From positions 124,001-188,000 of the forward strand of contig CM033107.1 in the NCBI GenBank assembly GCA_019321725.1: DNA of 64,000 nt, read 5' to 3'. The DNA comes from Paulownia fortunei (taxonomy: Eukaryota; Streptophyta; Magnoliopsida; Lamiales; Paulowniaceae). This document shows positions 1 to 11,475 of this stretch, in pieces. Positions within the stretch are counted from its first letter, which is position 1, and every line of letters begins with the position of its first letter. A program made the position numbers and the translations under genes. The notes beneath the pieces are model-generated. The model searched no databases. It was not told where the DNA came from and saw only the letters and a list, made by a program, of their open reading frames with translations.

Positions 1-47
1 TGTTGGTCTTTGGTTGCTGAGTTTCCCATTTCCTTAACCTAATACAG

Positions 48-2683
48 AAGTACGAGGGGTATCCATCAGGGTCCATGGTGGACTTTGCTTGTGATGCTTA
101 TGGATCTCCACTATTAGCAGTTAGTAATTTGGCAGTTCATACAAAGGTTCGTGCATTATCTGAACTTTTCATTCATTTTATTCAAAAATATTGGAGATTT
201 CTAAAATGGTAATGTCTATTTTTAACAATGTGCAGCGGGTTTAATTTGAAACTTTGGTAATTGATGCAGGACCTTTTAGCTAATCCCAAATGCTCATTGC
301 TTGTAGCAAAAGATCCCGAGGATAGGACTGATCTAGTTATTATAGTGCACGGTGATGCCATCCCAGTAAGCATCACTTCTGCCATAATATTCACTCTTTT
401 CCTCTTTATTCTCCCGGTGAATAGCATGCAGATTATCGGCAATCACTCTCTGTTCTACTGTCAGTTTCTTCTATTTTATACCTTCATCTGACCTGGAATT
501 TTCTATGATTAATATAGGTTAGTGAAACTGATAGGGAAGCTATTCGTACTGCATATTTGGCTAGACATCCTGATGCATTTTGGGTAACTTTTGACTTTGC
601 TATTTTTAGTTTTGTGACATTTCAACATTCTAAAACCAATTTGACTGTAATATTTAGTTGAAGTACTGAGATAAACTTTTATGGAGGTTGACTTTGGTGA
701 CTTCCAATTCCTGCGCATTGAACCTGAAGTTGTTAGATATGTGTCAGGCGTTGCAACAGCTTTATTAGGATCAGGAGGTTCGTATATTACTGGAGACCTG
801 TTTCATTCACTAGTTTTCCATATTTCTTTTACATTTCATGCCTTTTTAGTTTAAGCCAAATGTTTATTAGACAATAGGTTACAGAGGAATAAACTATGAG
901 AAAAGTGTATATAACCGTTATTTTTCCCTTCATATATTCCAACTCAGCTGAAGATGAAAGTGAACACTGTGTTCTCTTCATTTCAAGATGACTTTATGGT
1001 AATTTTCATGTGACCCATTATTGTTGCTTACTGGCCTTTTGCAATCCAAATACTTGCAGAATTCAGCAAAAAGGAATTTAGAACAGCAAAAGTGGATCCT
1101 ATATATCAATTTTCCAAGCCTATAACGGTATGACCAGCCATATCAGTGATACCTCTATTATTGTTTTTTTGTCATTTTTTGGCTGTTTATTGTCTCTAAA
1201 TTCTACTAGCTTCTAAATTTGCTTCCAGTCCCACATGAATAAAGATCATGCGGAAGATACAAAGCTGATTGTGCAGCACTCTACATCTGTCCCGGTAATA
1301 TTCCAATATTTTTCTTGATTATTTATTTCCATCAAAAATAGAAAATGTGGGCTTGTATTTTTCTTTTTTGACTGATTATGGAATTTCGACAGATATGGAA
1401 TATTTGCACGCATTAGTTGTAAACAAGAAAGAGAATGTAAACATGCTCTTGTGAGATTTTCTTTTTGTTTCTTAGCCTATGGATGGTGTTAATGACTAGA
1501 ATATATTTGATAGTTGATATTTGTTATTTTGCTCATAAGTAGCATAAATTGCTCATATATTTGATGTCATCAGCGCAAGTGGAGTCCACCCACACTCTCC
1601 AACTTTGTTTGAGTTCTGATATTATATATTATACATGTGTTCATGCTCTATAGAATGTTATCAATGTTAAATCATCATTCAAATCATCTCCTATTACTTC
1701 TCTCTATATTGTCAAATGGTCCATGAACTTTCTTCCAGAGAATTAACAGTGCTCCATGAACTTTATTTCCTAGTTTCAACCTCAGGGTAATGTTATGTCC
1801 CTATTAAAATCACAGTGTAGGTCTGTATATTCCTATGTTATATGTTTTGGTAAAATGTCCTTTGTTATTTCAAGATATTTCAACTTTCTCATTTTTCAGG
1901 TGGAATTTGCGTACATGTTGGACATAGACAGTCTGGGTTTCAATGTGAAGGTTATATATAAATCTCCTATTCTCTGTCCACATTAACATGTTTTCTCATG
2001 CCTTCTTACTCCCAGAAAGTTAGCTTGTGTTCTCCACTTTTCCAGTCTCAACTTTTGTCTTAAGTTTCGTACTGTTTACATTATTGTCTTTTATTCCATA
2101 AGACAGCTTATCTAGTTTTTCAAATGTTATCATTTTTCTTTCAAGGCTGGTTGTCAAGGGAACTCTTTCAAGCTCCGAATTCCTTTTACAAGGCGTGCTG
2201 CAGACAGAAAGTGAGTAATAGAATTTCAATTAGTTGCTAAAAATATGCTAAGAACCATAATGGTATGTGATCTTTATGTAGGACCATATTTAATTAATCA
2301 TACGTTATAATTAGTACGGGCCAATGAAAATGGATTGAGATGATGGATAAACAGAAATAGGTTGAGTTTAGTTACCTGAAAGTAGCTTAATTAAGATTCA
2401 CTTAACCAAGGCAAAGTAATCATTCAACAATTTAGATGTTTGTCTTGTGGCATTGCTGGGACAAAGGAACTTCTGCCTCTAGGTTTGAATTTTTTGTTGC
2501 CATTACTATTTTTCTCTAATTTTTCATTTTTGATCCAGCACTTCAATTCTGGTAAACTTAATGTCTTATTCTTCTCAATTGTTCATTATTCTCTGTTTTG
2601 GTCTCATTCTTTCTTACTATTGTAGGGATGTGAAAACACTCATAGTAGAAATGCTTCAAGCTGCCAAAACCAAAGCCAGTTGA
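48..2683 (+). CDS. GLUTRBP: Glutamyl-tRNA reductase-binding protein, chloroplastic (3' part of gene, nine exons)
   Basis: Coding exons: 48-146, 270-365, 518-583, 687-777, 1060-1127, 1229-1294, 1900-1950, 2146-2210, 2626-2683 (stop TGA). All joins follow GT-AG and keep phase, giving 219 C-terminal residues. The N-terminus with the plastid transit peptide lies before the window; the Arabidopsis protein is about 317 residues. Visible landmarks are GSMVDFACD, a segment ending in AKDPEDRTDL, and VVRYVSGVATALLGSG, all from the FMN-binding split-barrel fold, then SHMNKDHAEDTK and MLDIDSLGFN from the C-terminal DUF2470-type domain, ending KTLIVEMLQAAKTKAS. In Arabidopsis this protein (also PGR7) binds glutamyl-tRNA reductase at thylakoids and helps hold a pool of it for heme synthesis; despite its fold it is not known as a flavin oxidase. 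Identity is inferred from remembered similarity and is strong across every exon. Confidence 0.9.
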
Positions 2684-4293
2684 ATCTCTGTGAATAAAGG
2701 CTTGCTTTTGCAAGTTACTAGTGCTTATTATGGCCTTTACAGTTTGTCCAGTTAATGTTTTTCACTAGTATTACTGCATACTTGGCGGTTAACCGATAAA
2801 TGCCACTTGTTTATGTAACCATTCTCATCTTGTTCAGTACCTTTAATACTTTCTCCTTCGCCTTCTTGAGGTTGTAAGCTAAATTTAGTTCAGTTTACAA
2901 TCTTTTACGCAGATATAAGCCAGATATTGCTCCCAAGTATACATTTTTTATTTTTTATTTTATCAAAAAATGCTGTTATGGGAGATCGACTATTAGTGTA
3001 AAATTGTAGAAATGGTATTTGAAGCTGTTAATATTTTAAAACTATTATCACATCTATTTGCAGATTTTAGTTTTATTATTTAATTTTGCGAGTGGATGTG
3101 AAAGAGGTGAATGAATTAGTAAGTTGGTTTTACCTTTATTGGAGAAACACAAGAAACTTCATAAGTGTATAGCTTAATTGTGTAAGCTCCAATCTTTCCG
3201 GGTCTGGAAAATCCTATTTTCATTGGCCCAAAGTGAAAAGTGAAAGTGTCGGCAGGGTTCTGAGGAATTGAAGTATACTAGGCCTTGGACTTTTCAGTTT
3301 TCTCTTTAGTGGCTTGTTGCAGAGTTCACATACACAGTGTAATGGTCAAATAAGCAGTTGTCGGAAAAATTAGTTGTTTGTGGTCAGAATTCCACTACCT
3401 GCTAATTGAATATGGAGATGGAAACTTTGGATTTGTGATGGTTACCAGTTTAGAATTAAATCTTTCATTCTCGGAGTTCAGACTACACAAATAAGTTAAA
3501 AGTGGGAGTACTGGTCTGAGAGTTTTCTAAGTGTAGCACAAAACAATGTTGTTGTTAAGGATTCAGTTTTAGATTTTTCACTCCTGCTGCTTTGATTACT
3601 AGTGAAAAAAACTAAAAAGATGGTGGTCAAGGCGGCAATAAAAATTGACTAATTACAGAGTAAAACCCATAAAATCCAAATTGAATTTTGATACTTTTAA
3701 CCATATAGAAACGAGTAGTGCAGGTTCTTTCCTAGAAGGCTAGAACACTGGAGTAAAACAATACAAGGGCCGAGCCTGTCTGTTGTGAGTTCTTGATTGC
3801 TGCACTCGGAGGACACTTTGATCTCAATTCATTATTTACTTCTTTTCTTTCAAGGGGGTCGGGTCCATTCTGTAATATATTCCGTGTCGCCCCATTTGGC
3901 ATGGTGGAGAAGAGTGTCATGGTATGGTGAGATGCTTTCAAAGTTATGTCCTTCCCCTTCCCCTAAAAACACCAATTTCCATTTCAGAGTAACTAATAAT
4001 TGATCTCTCAAAATCCAAAACGCATTTCTTCCATCCCCTTCATTCTGAGTCGCTATCCATGCTTCCCATGCCCTTCAATCCTCTTGCTTTCTGCACCACA
4101 AAAACCAATAGTAATCCTATCAGTAAGTCCTTTAAACCTCCTCTAATCTGAAGTAACCAACTACCAAAAAATAAAAATATGCAAACAACCCCCCCCCCCC
4201 ACAAATATTATTTTAAAAAATTAAACCCCACTCCACCCACCAAAGATAATCCCATTCCATCAACAAAAATGATGAAATATAACAAAGGATGTT
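2684..4293. other. Intergenic region between convergent genes
   Basis: This 1.6 kb stretch lies between the 3' ends of the GluTRBP gene (+) and the DUF1639 gene (-). It should contain both 3' UTRs. It is AT-rich with stop codons in all frames and holds a C-run near 4191-4200. I see no gene, RNA gene or clear repeat in it. Confidence 0.6.
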
Positions 4294-5465
4294 TTATGTA
4301 AAACATCTATGTACCTTCTTGGAACTCTTCTTCTCCCTGACTTCATACCTCTCCAAAGACATGTCGGTTAGCCATGCCCCCGGACTCGCCAACTGCTCCA
4401 TTTAACAAAACATCCAATCCAATATCACTACCTCATCAATATTCCGATTCCTCTTTTTATTTTCCAATGGAAAAAAAAAATACATATTTGTGAAAAAGAC
4501 AAGAAGAAAGAAGACTCACAAGCAATGTTCTTTGTATGACTTTGGCTCTCTTCTTCGGCCGCTGAGGAAGCCTGCAACCTTTCATGGCCATAAAATCTTC
4601 TTCCTTCTCTTTGCTTGAAAGTGCTATACACAACTTTGGCCAAACCAATTTCCTACTACCACTCAGACCATTACTGTTCTGATGATGATGATGACAAAGA
4701 TGATTCTCCTGATCCCCACCTTGCTTCCCTGCACCCCCATCCACCATAATCTTCCCATTCTCTTCCAATCCCACCAGTGTGGATCCTCTTGTCGTGTAAT
4801 ATCTCTCCTCTTTCTCCGGCGAACACGTCAACGACTTCCGTATCTCCGATCTAAGTGTTGCCATCTCTGAATTCCTGCAACCAAACATATATCACATCAG
4901 AAGATAAACCCCTTCCCTTTTTTTTTTCTTTTTTTTTTCTCTAGAAGAACATGGTGCAGAAACGTAGTTAAAAAAAAATCCCTTCTTTTTGTCAACTCAA
5001 ATTTCTATATAGATGATGAACAACTGTATTGTTCATCAACAACCCATTTTCTCTCACTTTCTCTCTCAACTTTCCCCAATTTTTCTCTTCGTACTTGAGA
5101 TTGGTTGAGAGTACAAAGAAAATATATTTCCTTCATGTCTCGTGTTATGACAATTCAAAAACTTTTGAAACAGCAAAAATAATCTCGGAACTTTGTTTTC
5201 CGAGCCATGAATACCTTGTGTGACGAGAGGTGGGTTGAGAAAAAGTAGCCTCTTTGTGAGGAAGGGTGAGAAATCTGGAGGTAATTCTGCGGCGAATCCT
5301 AGAAGAAGATAAGGTGGATGAAGAAGAAACTTCTGCTGGACTGTTACCTCTGACTCTCACACATCTCAACCGCTTTCTGCTTCCCCACTGCAAGAAAAAC
5401 TCTGCTTCCACCGGCGGGTTCATTATTCTCGGAATATTCCTCTCTTCCTTCTCCATATCTTCCAA
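4294..5465 (-). CDS. DUF1639 family protein of unknown function (three exons)
   Basis: Coding exons in transcript order: 5465-5215, 4874-4520, 4392-4294 (TAA). The joins give 234 residues. The diagnostic DUF1639 block crosses the second intron: LSSKEKEEDFMAMKGCRLPQ, then RPKKRAKVIQRTLL, continuing after splicing as LASPGAWLTDMSLERYEV. The N-terminal part has NPPVEAEFFLQWGSRKRLRC, also typical of this plant-specific family, then a Ser/Arg-rich stretch, and a short His run (about residue 120) from a CAT/CAC repeat. No signal peptide or membrane segment is visible; the basic patches are compatible with a nuclear protein, which is inference. No biochemical role is established for the family. Start choice: the ATG at 5465 opens MEDMEKEERN; a second in-frame ATG lies three codons later. 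One or two 5' UTR introns are likely between about 5470 and 5745. Confidence 0.85.
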
Positions 5466-6000
5466 AAAAACACAATAAACACAAAAGGTGAGATTTTGAT
5501 GGTATTTTCAGACATCAATTTGGATTTCGTTAAATCCTTCAATAGAACTAGAGGAAATCGGTTGAATTACCGTAAGATCTGTCGTCAGTAAAGTACAGAG
5601 AATTCTAGAACAATTCCTTCATCAACAACCCTGCAAAACCAGAGGATGAGGGAATCACAACTTGTACGCATAAACATAGGGGAAAACAGCAAAATTTTAG
5701 ATGTGATGTAAAAAGAAGGATACGACGACACGGTGATTTACCTTGCGAACACAAAATTTCTTCCAAGCCAGAACCAAAATGACAAGAAAAACAGTAGTTA
5801 TTTGAACCTCTAACAGAAATGAGAAGTTTTGTTCAAAGAAAGAAAAACCAATATGACAAATACGCTTCTGCTACTGTGGTTTGTAAGCATGTTTAGGGGA
5901 GATTTTGGTGTCTCTCTCTACCTCTTCCACAGTTTTCTCAGTGCTCTGTGAAGAAGGCACCCTTTTATCTCTCCGTTTTTCTTCCTTCGTTTAGCCTGGC

Positions 6001-6031
6001 TCTCTCTCTCTCTCTCTCTTCCATTTATATA
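6001..6031 (-). promoter_or_regulatory. Probable TATA box and GA-repeat leader of the DUF1639 gene
   Basis: On the minus strand TATATAAA (6031-6024) is followed at once by a (GA)n tract (6019-6001), a common core-promoter/5' UTR arrangement in plants. It lies about 540 bases before the ATG, leaving room for a spliced leader: a donor near 5741 and an acceptor near 5632 are visible. Assignment is by position only. Confidence 0.4.
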
Positions 6032-6845
6032 TTCCTAAGGCAATTCTTGTCTTGAAGATGGAAGATGGAAGATGAAATTGAAATCAACGGCCACTGATCA
6101 ATCCTTACTAAAAGACGGGGTTCGGTTGCTGAACTCTAAAGCCCATTTAACCCCAAACACGGGCCTTGTGGCCTCCGCAGCCCAATAAACATCTACCAAA
6201 CTCCCTTTCCAGCCCCTAGTGCGTTATGGCCCAGGAATTTTTCGGCCTAAATTTTGAGAGTTTTAAGGTCCATTTGTCTTATGGGTTTGAGTAATGGAAT
6301 AAATATCGACTTTATTTATTTATTTTTTTAGCATTGATCAAATACATAGTATATCATATATCAATCAATAATAAATATCAATTTTCAGTCTAATAATTTA
6401 TTTGTATCAACTATCTAACAATCATTACTATAAAAATAGGCATATGGTGGAATTCAACTAGGTATACTAATTTTTAAAAATAAATAAATATTAAAAAATA
6501 AATAAATAAATAAAGTAAGTTTGAAATCAATACAACCACCCCCAAATGAAAAAAGTTTAGGATAAGTTTGAATTTGAACTCCTGAGAATAGTTGTATTTC
6601 CAATTACATCACTTTTAACAATCACTAAAGTTTATTTTATTAGTAATACATTGAGAGATGGACACGTTTAAATTTTAATCTACCATAGTTAGTGTAAAGA
6701 CATACTAATTTTCTCAGAAAATGGAAGAATGCACCATTTAATGGAATGTATTAGATTGCAGTATTGCACACAAGTAATTAAGTAATTAAAGAAAAATAAT
6801 GAGAAGAAATTAGTGTTTTTCAGTAATTAAATTAATAAGTGCATT

Positions 6846-6871
6846 TATATATATATATATATATATATATT
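6846..6871. repeat. (AT)n microsatellite
   Basis: An uninterrupted run of about 12 AT dinucleotides in AT-rich intergenic DNA. No function is indicated. Confidence 0.9.
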
Positions 6872-7608
6872 GTCGCTCTTTAATACTTTATTTTATCAAA
6901 CATTTCCAAGGACTTTGGTATAATTTTATGCTTAATGTTAAAGTTGGTGACAATTGTATGGTGTTACGGCCATGAGTAATTATAGTTGGACAAAATTATC
7001 TTATATATGTGGCATTAAAGTTATTTTGCTACTTCTCAGATTCTGCTTGTCATTACTCAATTTGTGCGCATAATGTACTACATTTTTTTTTCCATTTAAG
7101 GTAAATAACAATCAAATGTTCGGATTTTATTTTTTCTCAAAAGGTACTAATTTAGCTAATTTTTATTTTTATAGTGGTAAATAGTTTTTACTTCTTTGTT
7201 TTTTCATTTTTAGGCTTTATTTAGGATAGAAAATAAGTTGAATTCATGAAATTATAATTTTTTATATTTAAAATTTAGTTTAGCAAATATTGAATAACAA
7301 ATCAAAAAATATATATATAAATATTTCTCATAAAAAAAATCCATTGAGGTGACGGTCTGAATGGTGAGATTTTTTGGTCACGGTGAAAACTACAAGCAAT
7401 CATACTGAAAATTTTGATTTTTGACTAGTAATGATGCTATTTATTATTAGCTAATTTATGATTATATAGATATATGTATATATATTTACCTCATTCAATT
7501 TTAATAGATAATTATTGCAATTAATTCTATAAAAAATATACTATGACATATCAATGCATTCTACATCAACGCGAGATGCTAATGAAGTTTTTCAAGCAGT
7601 AAAATTAA

Positions 7609-7738
7609 GACGTCAAAATAGATCGCATTATCTGTTTTAATATTAGACTTTGATATTTTAGTACAATGAATAAGACGCGAAAACAGATCACATTATCTAT
7701 TTTAATATTAGACTTTGATACTTTAGTACAATGAATAA
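7609..7738. repeat. 65-base tandem duplication
   Basis: Two adjacent copies, 7609-7673 and 7674-7738, each opening with GACG and closing with GTACAATGAATAA, differ at only a few positions (for example GATCGCATTATCTG against GATCACATTATCTA). It is a recent local duplication in the upstream region of the arabinogalactan peptide gene, about 670 bases before its ATG. Confidence 0.85.
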
Positions 7739-8302
7739 TGTAATTCATCATTTCTTAAAAAAAACAAAAGTCAAGTTGTTGCAATAAATGATGTAATTCA
7801 TTATTTGTCTCAAAAATGATAAAAATAAATAAATAAATAAAAAACTATAGAGAGGTAGAAAATAGTGGAAAAAATAGTGGTATCTTTGACCGAAGGCAAA
7901 AACATTTCACCTAAAAAAATATCTAAAGGGAGAATTTGATGAAATGTCAAAAACACCCTTGAATAAAAAGAACCGCAGAACATGCTGAAATGTTGGGGGG
8001 CCAAAAGAGTCCCATGGAAAACCACGCGCATCCACCCCCATTTTAGTGGTCCCCCACTAAGGGGGCGGAAGTTAGACAGAAGAGCCAATATGAGCGGGCC
8101 CCATTAATCCGTTGGCGACAGCTGTATGGCACCCATACAATAATATTATGTAAACACAAGGGGCAGCCCGGGCAGCCCTCCCTTTCCTTTCAATTTTTTT
8201 CAAAATTTAAAAGCAAAAGCAAAAGGTGGACCACGTTGCGCTGTGGTTGAATTGAACCAACGGTCTCTTCGGTCAGCATTGCCCGTGAAAAAACATCCTT
8301 GA

Positions 8303-8310
8303 TATATAAA
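8303..8310 (+). promoter_or_regulatory. TATA box of the arabinogalactan peptide gene
   Basis: TATATAAA lies 100 bases before the start codon at 8411, which fits a leader of about 70 bases. It is assigned by consensus and position. Confidence 0.6.
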
Positions 8311-8410
8311 CGAGCCATGCCCTCCGAGGCTTCCTCACTTGTCTAAATTTCAGTTTCTCTTTGCCAAAAGGGGTAAAAAGAAAAGAAAATAATCTGCAGA
8401 GCTGGTAGAA

Positions 8411-8593
8411 ATGGAGGCATTGAAGATGAAAATTTTCTTGGTGGCTGTGGTGGCGGCGTTGATGGCGCTGTCGGCCGTGCAAAATGTGGCTGCGCAGGAG
8501 GCACCCGCCCCGAGCCCCGCCTCTGACGCGACCACTTTCGTACCAGCTATGTTCGCTTCGGTTGCTGCCGTGGTCTTGGGAATGCTTTTCTGA
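8411..8593 (+). CDS. Arabinogalactan peptide (GPI-anchored AG-peptide)
   Basis: This is an intact 60-residue protein in one exon. Residues 1-28 are a signal peptide (basic start, hydrophobic core FLVAVVAALMAL, cleavage probably after VAA). The mature part opens with QEAPAPSPAS, whose Ala-Pro and Ser-Pro dipeptides are the known sites for proline hydroxylation and arabinogalactan addition. The tail, TTFVPAMFASVAAVVLGMLF, is a GPI-anchor signal that would be removed, leaving a glycopeptide of only about 10-13 residues on the outer plasma membrane or in the wall. Length and layout match Arabidopsis AGP12/13/14/21-type peptides. Codon use is GC-rich against the AT-rich flanks, which is usual for these Ala/Pro-rich genes. 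Which paralogue it matches cannot be told from such a short mature sequence. Confidence 0.92.
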   Translation: MEALKMKIFLVAVVAALMALSAVQNVAAQEAPAPSPASDATTFVPAMFASVAAVVLGMLF

Positions 8594-11475
8594 ATGAGAT
8601 GCTGATTTCGGCATTTGTAGTTTAGATTTGGTGGATTGAATTTTATATTTTGTGCAGAGTTGTCTGACTCGATCCCCATCTCGTTTTGTGGTTGCATGCA
8701 ATGCTTTGAAGAAGGACGAGCTTAGGGGCTTCAGCCTCCTCTGTTCCAGTTTTCCTGTTTTTTTTTTTCTTTTTTTTTTTTTATTCTTTGATATATTGTT
8801 GTTTCCTTGAACATATCGACGCGTTCCCAATATTTCCTTTATATATAATAATATAATTCTTTTCTGAATTTCTTATCGGCTCCGGACTTTCAAATACAGG
8901 CTCGTAGTATTCATCTGGCTTGCTGCATTATACCTGTTAATTTGTACTGGTCAAGCAAGCTCCAATTCCTTTTTACTATTATTTTATTTTTTTCCTTTTG
9001 AAAAGACATGAATTTTAGGTGTTTTCGGTAAAATTGAATGGTACAATGCCAATTGGAACTGATTTTGTTAGGCAGATACAATTATTTAAATGGAAAACAA
9101 TGTTGTGCTCCATTTGTCTAATTATTGAAAACAATTCAAGGAATTAGATATACAGAGTTGCGAGAAAGCAAAATGTGTGGTATGAAAGAATTACTTGAAA
9201 AAAAATGTTGATGGGAATGGAAGATGATGAGAGAGAGATACTAGGGGTGTGGGGACGATGGCAGCTCAGCATCACGTGGATGATGGATGCACAATCTCAA
9301 TCATGCATTGCAACAACACCGAATATTTACTTGTGTTTTCCTCTTTTACTTTCCTCCCTCCATGTGACTTGTTTTCAATCTATAATCAATATTTTGGGTA
9401 CGTTATTTGTATATGTATTAAAAATGAATATATATATAAATGCTAGAATGGAATATGCATTTTACTGTACATTTTACTTTGGCACCTTCCAACAAGTACG
9501 TGTATGTGTTGGAGACTGTGTGTTCAGTATACATCTTACTTACACACACCATCCACACCATCCAATATGTGTATGTGCTGGAGACTGTGTGGGGATATAT
9601 AATCATTAATAAGCATATATATATATATATTATTATTATTTTTTATATATATATATATAGGCGAATGTGTGGGAATAGCAGGCTACTAACTATAAATTAT
9701 GAGCCGCGAGGTTCAGGCAAAACATGCAATCATTAGCTGTGGTGATTTGTTGGAGGTGACTTTGGAAAATTGTACACACACACACCCGCAGACAACCCTC
9801 GTCTTTAATAGATATAGTGGATAGGTTGGGGTGGCAGTGATCATACTACTACGGTCTACGGACTGACTACCTGTTGCCTGTTGCCTGTTGCTCAAATTAA
9901 ACATTTTTTGAGGGGCTGATCAACAGATAAAACCTTTGAGATTGTTTTTGGTTCTTTTTTCTAGGCTTATTTAGGAATGAAAAATATTTCATCAGCTTTG
10001 AAGTAGTCCAGATGAAGACCTTGTTCGGATCCATTTTTTGGTACTTTTGGTAGCGGTTTCATTTCGGGTTTCCATTTTTATACACAAGTACTAACTAGCT
10101 ATCTGTAATCAGGTCAGGTTTCAGTTTCTTGGACCTGTGTGCGCAATGGAACCAAGCTGATGAAACCTAAAAGGCCAGAGGGCTTGTTGCTTGTTCCCCA
10201 TGCCCATCAAACAAGTATTCCTGACAATAATTGCATGTTTTTTTTTTTTTTTTTTTTTTTGGGTGATGGGCCTCTCTCTCTCTCTCTCTCTCGTTTTCTT
10301 TTTCCTGTGACTTTGAGATTCATTCATGGTTGGGTGGGTCATGTCATGGTTGGCTGGTGGGCTCACAAAAATAAACACTACTCTTATCGTTTCATTTACT
10401 AGTATTTTGGACTGTTGGGTTGTTCAGTCAGTCTCTTTCATGGCTGGCTAGTTAAATTATCTGCAAATTCAAATATGATTTCTTGGGCTACTTGATTTTC
10501 TCCAAATTTAGTTCAATGCTCTGTCAGTGAAGAAATTTCGTGGGGATGGATTAATGCTAGTTTAGTAGACGACGACATAAAGAGACAGTTGTGATCAGAG
10601 TTGTTTTATTTCGATTGGTTCTATTCCGAATTAAATACATTTGCAAGAATCTTCTAATCAACTAACCAGCTAATTAAAGTTAAATACAGGCATCACCAAC
10701 AAAAGAATAGTCTGTCTTTTTGCAAGTTTTCTTTCTTGAATATTTATTTAGAAACGTTTGGTTTGGCAAAAGACTAAGGAAAAGAGTTTTTGGTAATTCT
10801 TTCGTGTGAAAATCAATGCGTTATTCGCATTCTTTCATCTATTCTCAACAACATTATTCAGAATTGTTTGTTTTTTGATGATATTCTGGAATTGTTCTTG
10901 TCATAACTGTCTGTTTTATGCAAAGTTGCAATGCCCGAGTTCATACTTAACGAATGACCCTTTCAACTATTCTGCACTTGTCGCCAGGAGTAATTTTTAC
11001 TATCCATTAATGACAACTTTTAACACTAGATTCTGTCAAGATTTTCATTTTCAGCCTCACCGAAGACAAATCTTGTCCAGACTATTTTTCCCCTTTGATT
11101 TTCGCGTAATTTCACTGATTTCAAAATACTACTAGTCTACTACCTACAGCATAGCTAAGTGGCGTCAACTAGCAACATTTTCTACACCTTTCTTCTAATT
11201 TTCATAGTAGCAGATGCATTCTTTTCTGGTTTCCTACTGAATGAACTTGTGCAAATGTTATAATTGATGTCTTGGCTGGAGGGATACAGGATACTGAAAC
11301 TAAATCTATATTCAAATTTAGTAGTTTTATATACACAATACAACTTATTATAAGATGTTATACAAGAGTAAGAGCTGTGATTGTGATTGTGATTGTGAAT
11401 GAACAGGGCGTTATTTATGTAAAGATTACTCATCCAGGTATACAATCCGATCTGTATTACCATAATTTTCCTTTT
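8594..11475. other. Intergenic region with simple repeats
   Basis: The 3' flank of the arabinogalactan peptide gene and of the convergent DUF6821-type gene. It contains several microsatellites: an (AT)n block at about 9616-9657, a poly-T near 10239-10260 followed by (CT)n at 10271-10292, and a short degenerate repeat around GAGACTGTGTG at about 9511-9592. Short open frames exist but none has a recognisable protein pattern. I see no gene. Confidence 0.55.

Larger units (their letters stand above)
5466..8410. other. Divergent promoter and AT-rich intergenic region
   Basis: Upstream DNA of the DUF1639 gene (-) and the arabinogalactan peptide gene (+). The left part, to about 6040, looks like the transcribed leader of the DUF1639 gene. 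From 6240 to 8100 it is strongly AT-rich with an (AT)n tract and a 65-base tandem duplication, listed separately. I see no gene. Confidence 0.6.

Noticed and set aside
4681..4695. TGATGATGATGATG repeat as a possible snoRNA C box
   Set aside because: It is simply the codon repeat for the His run in the DUF1639 protein on the other strand; no D box or stem was found.
8273..8830. 185-codon open frame on the minus strand
   Set aside because: Antisense to the arabinogalactan peptide gene; the apparent coding comes from the Ala/Pro-rich codons read on the other strand plus a poly-T tract.
9205..9609. 134-codon open frame on the + strand
   Set aside because: It is low in complexity, crosses AT and CA/GT repeat tracts, has no family pattern and no promoter or splice context.
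10121..10402. Overlapping open frames of 85-87 codons on both strands
   Set aside because: They are built on poly-T and CT repeats with no conserved motif.
10806..11135. 109-codon open frame on the + strand
   Set aside because: Phe-rich translation of AT-rich DNA; no recognisable domain or splice partner.
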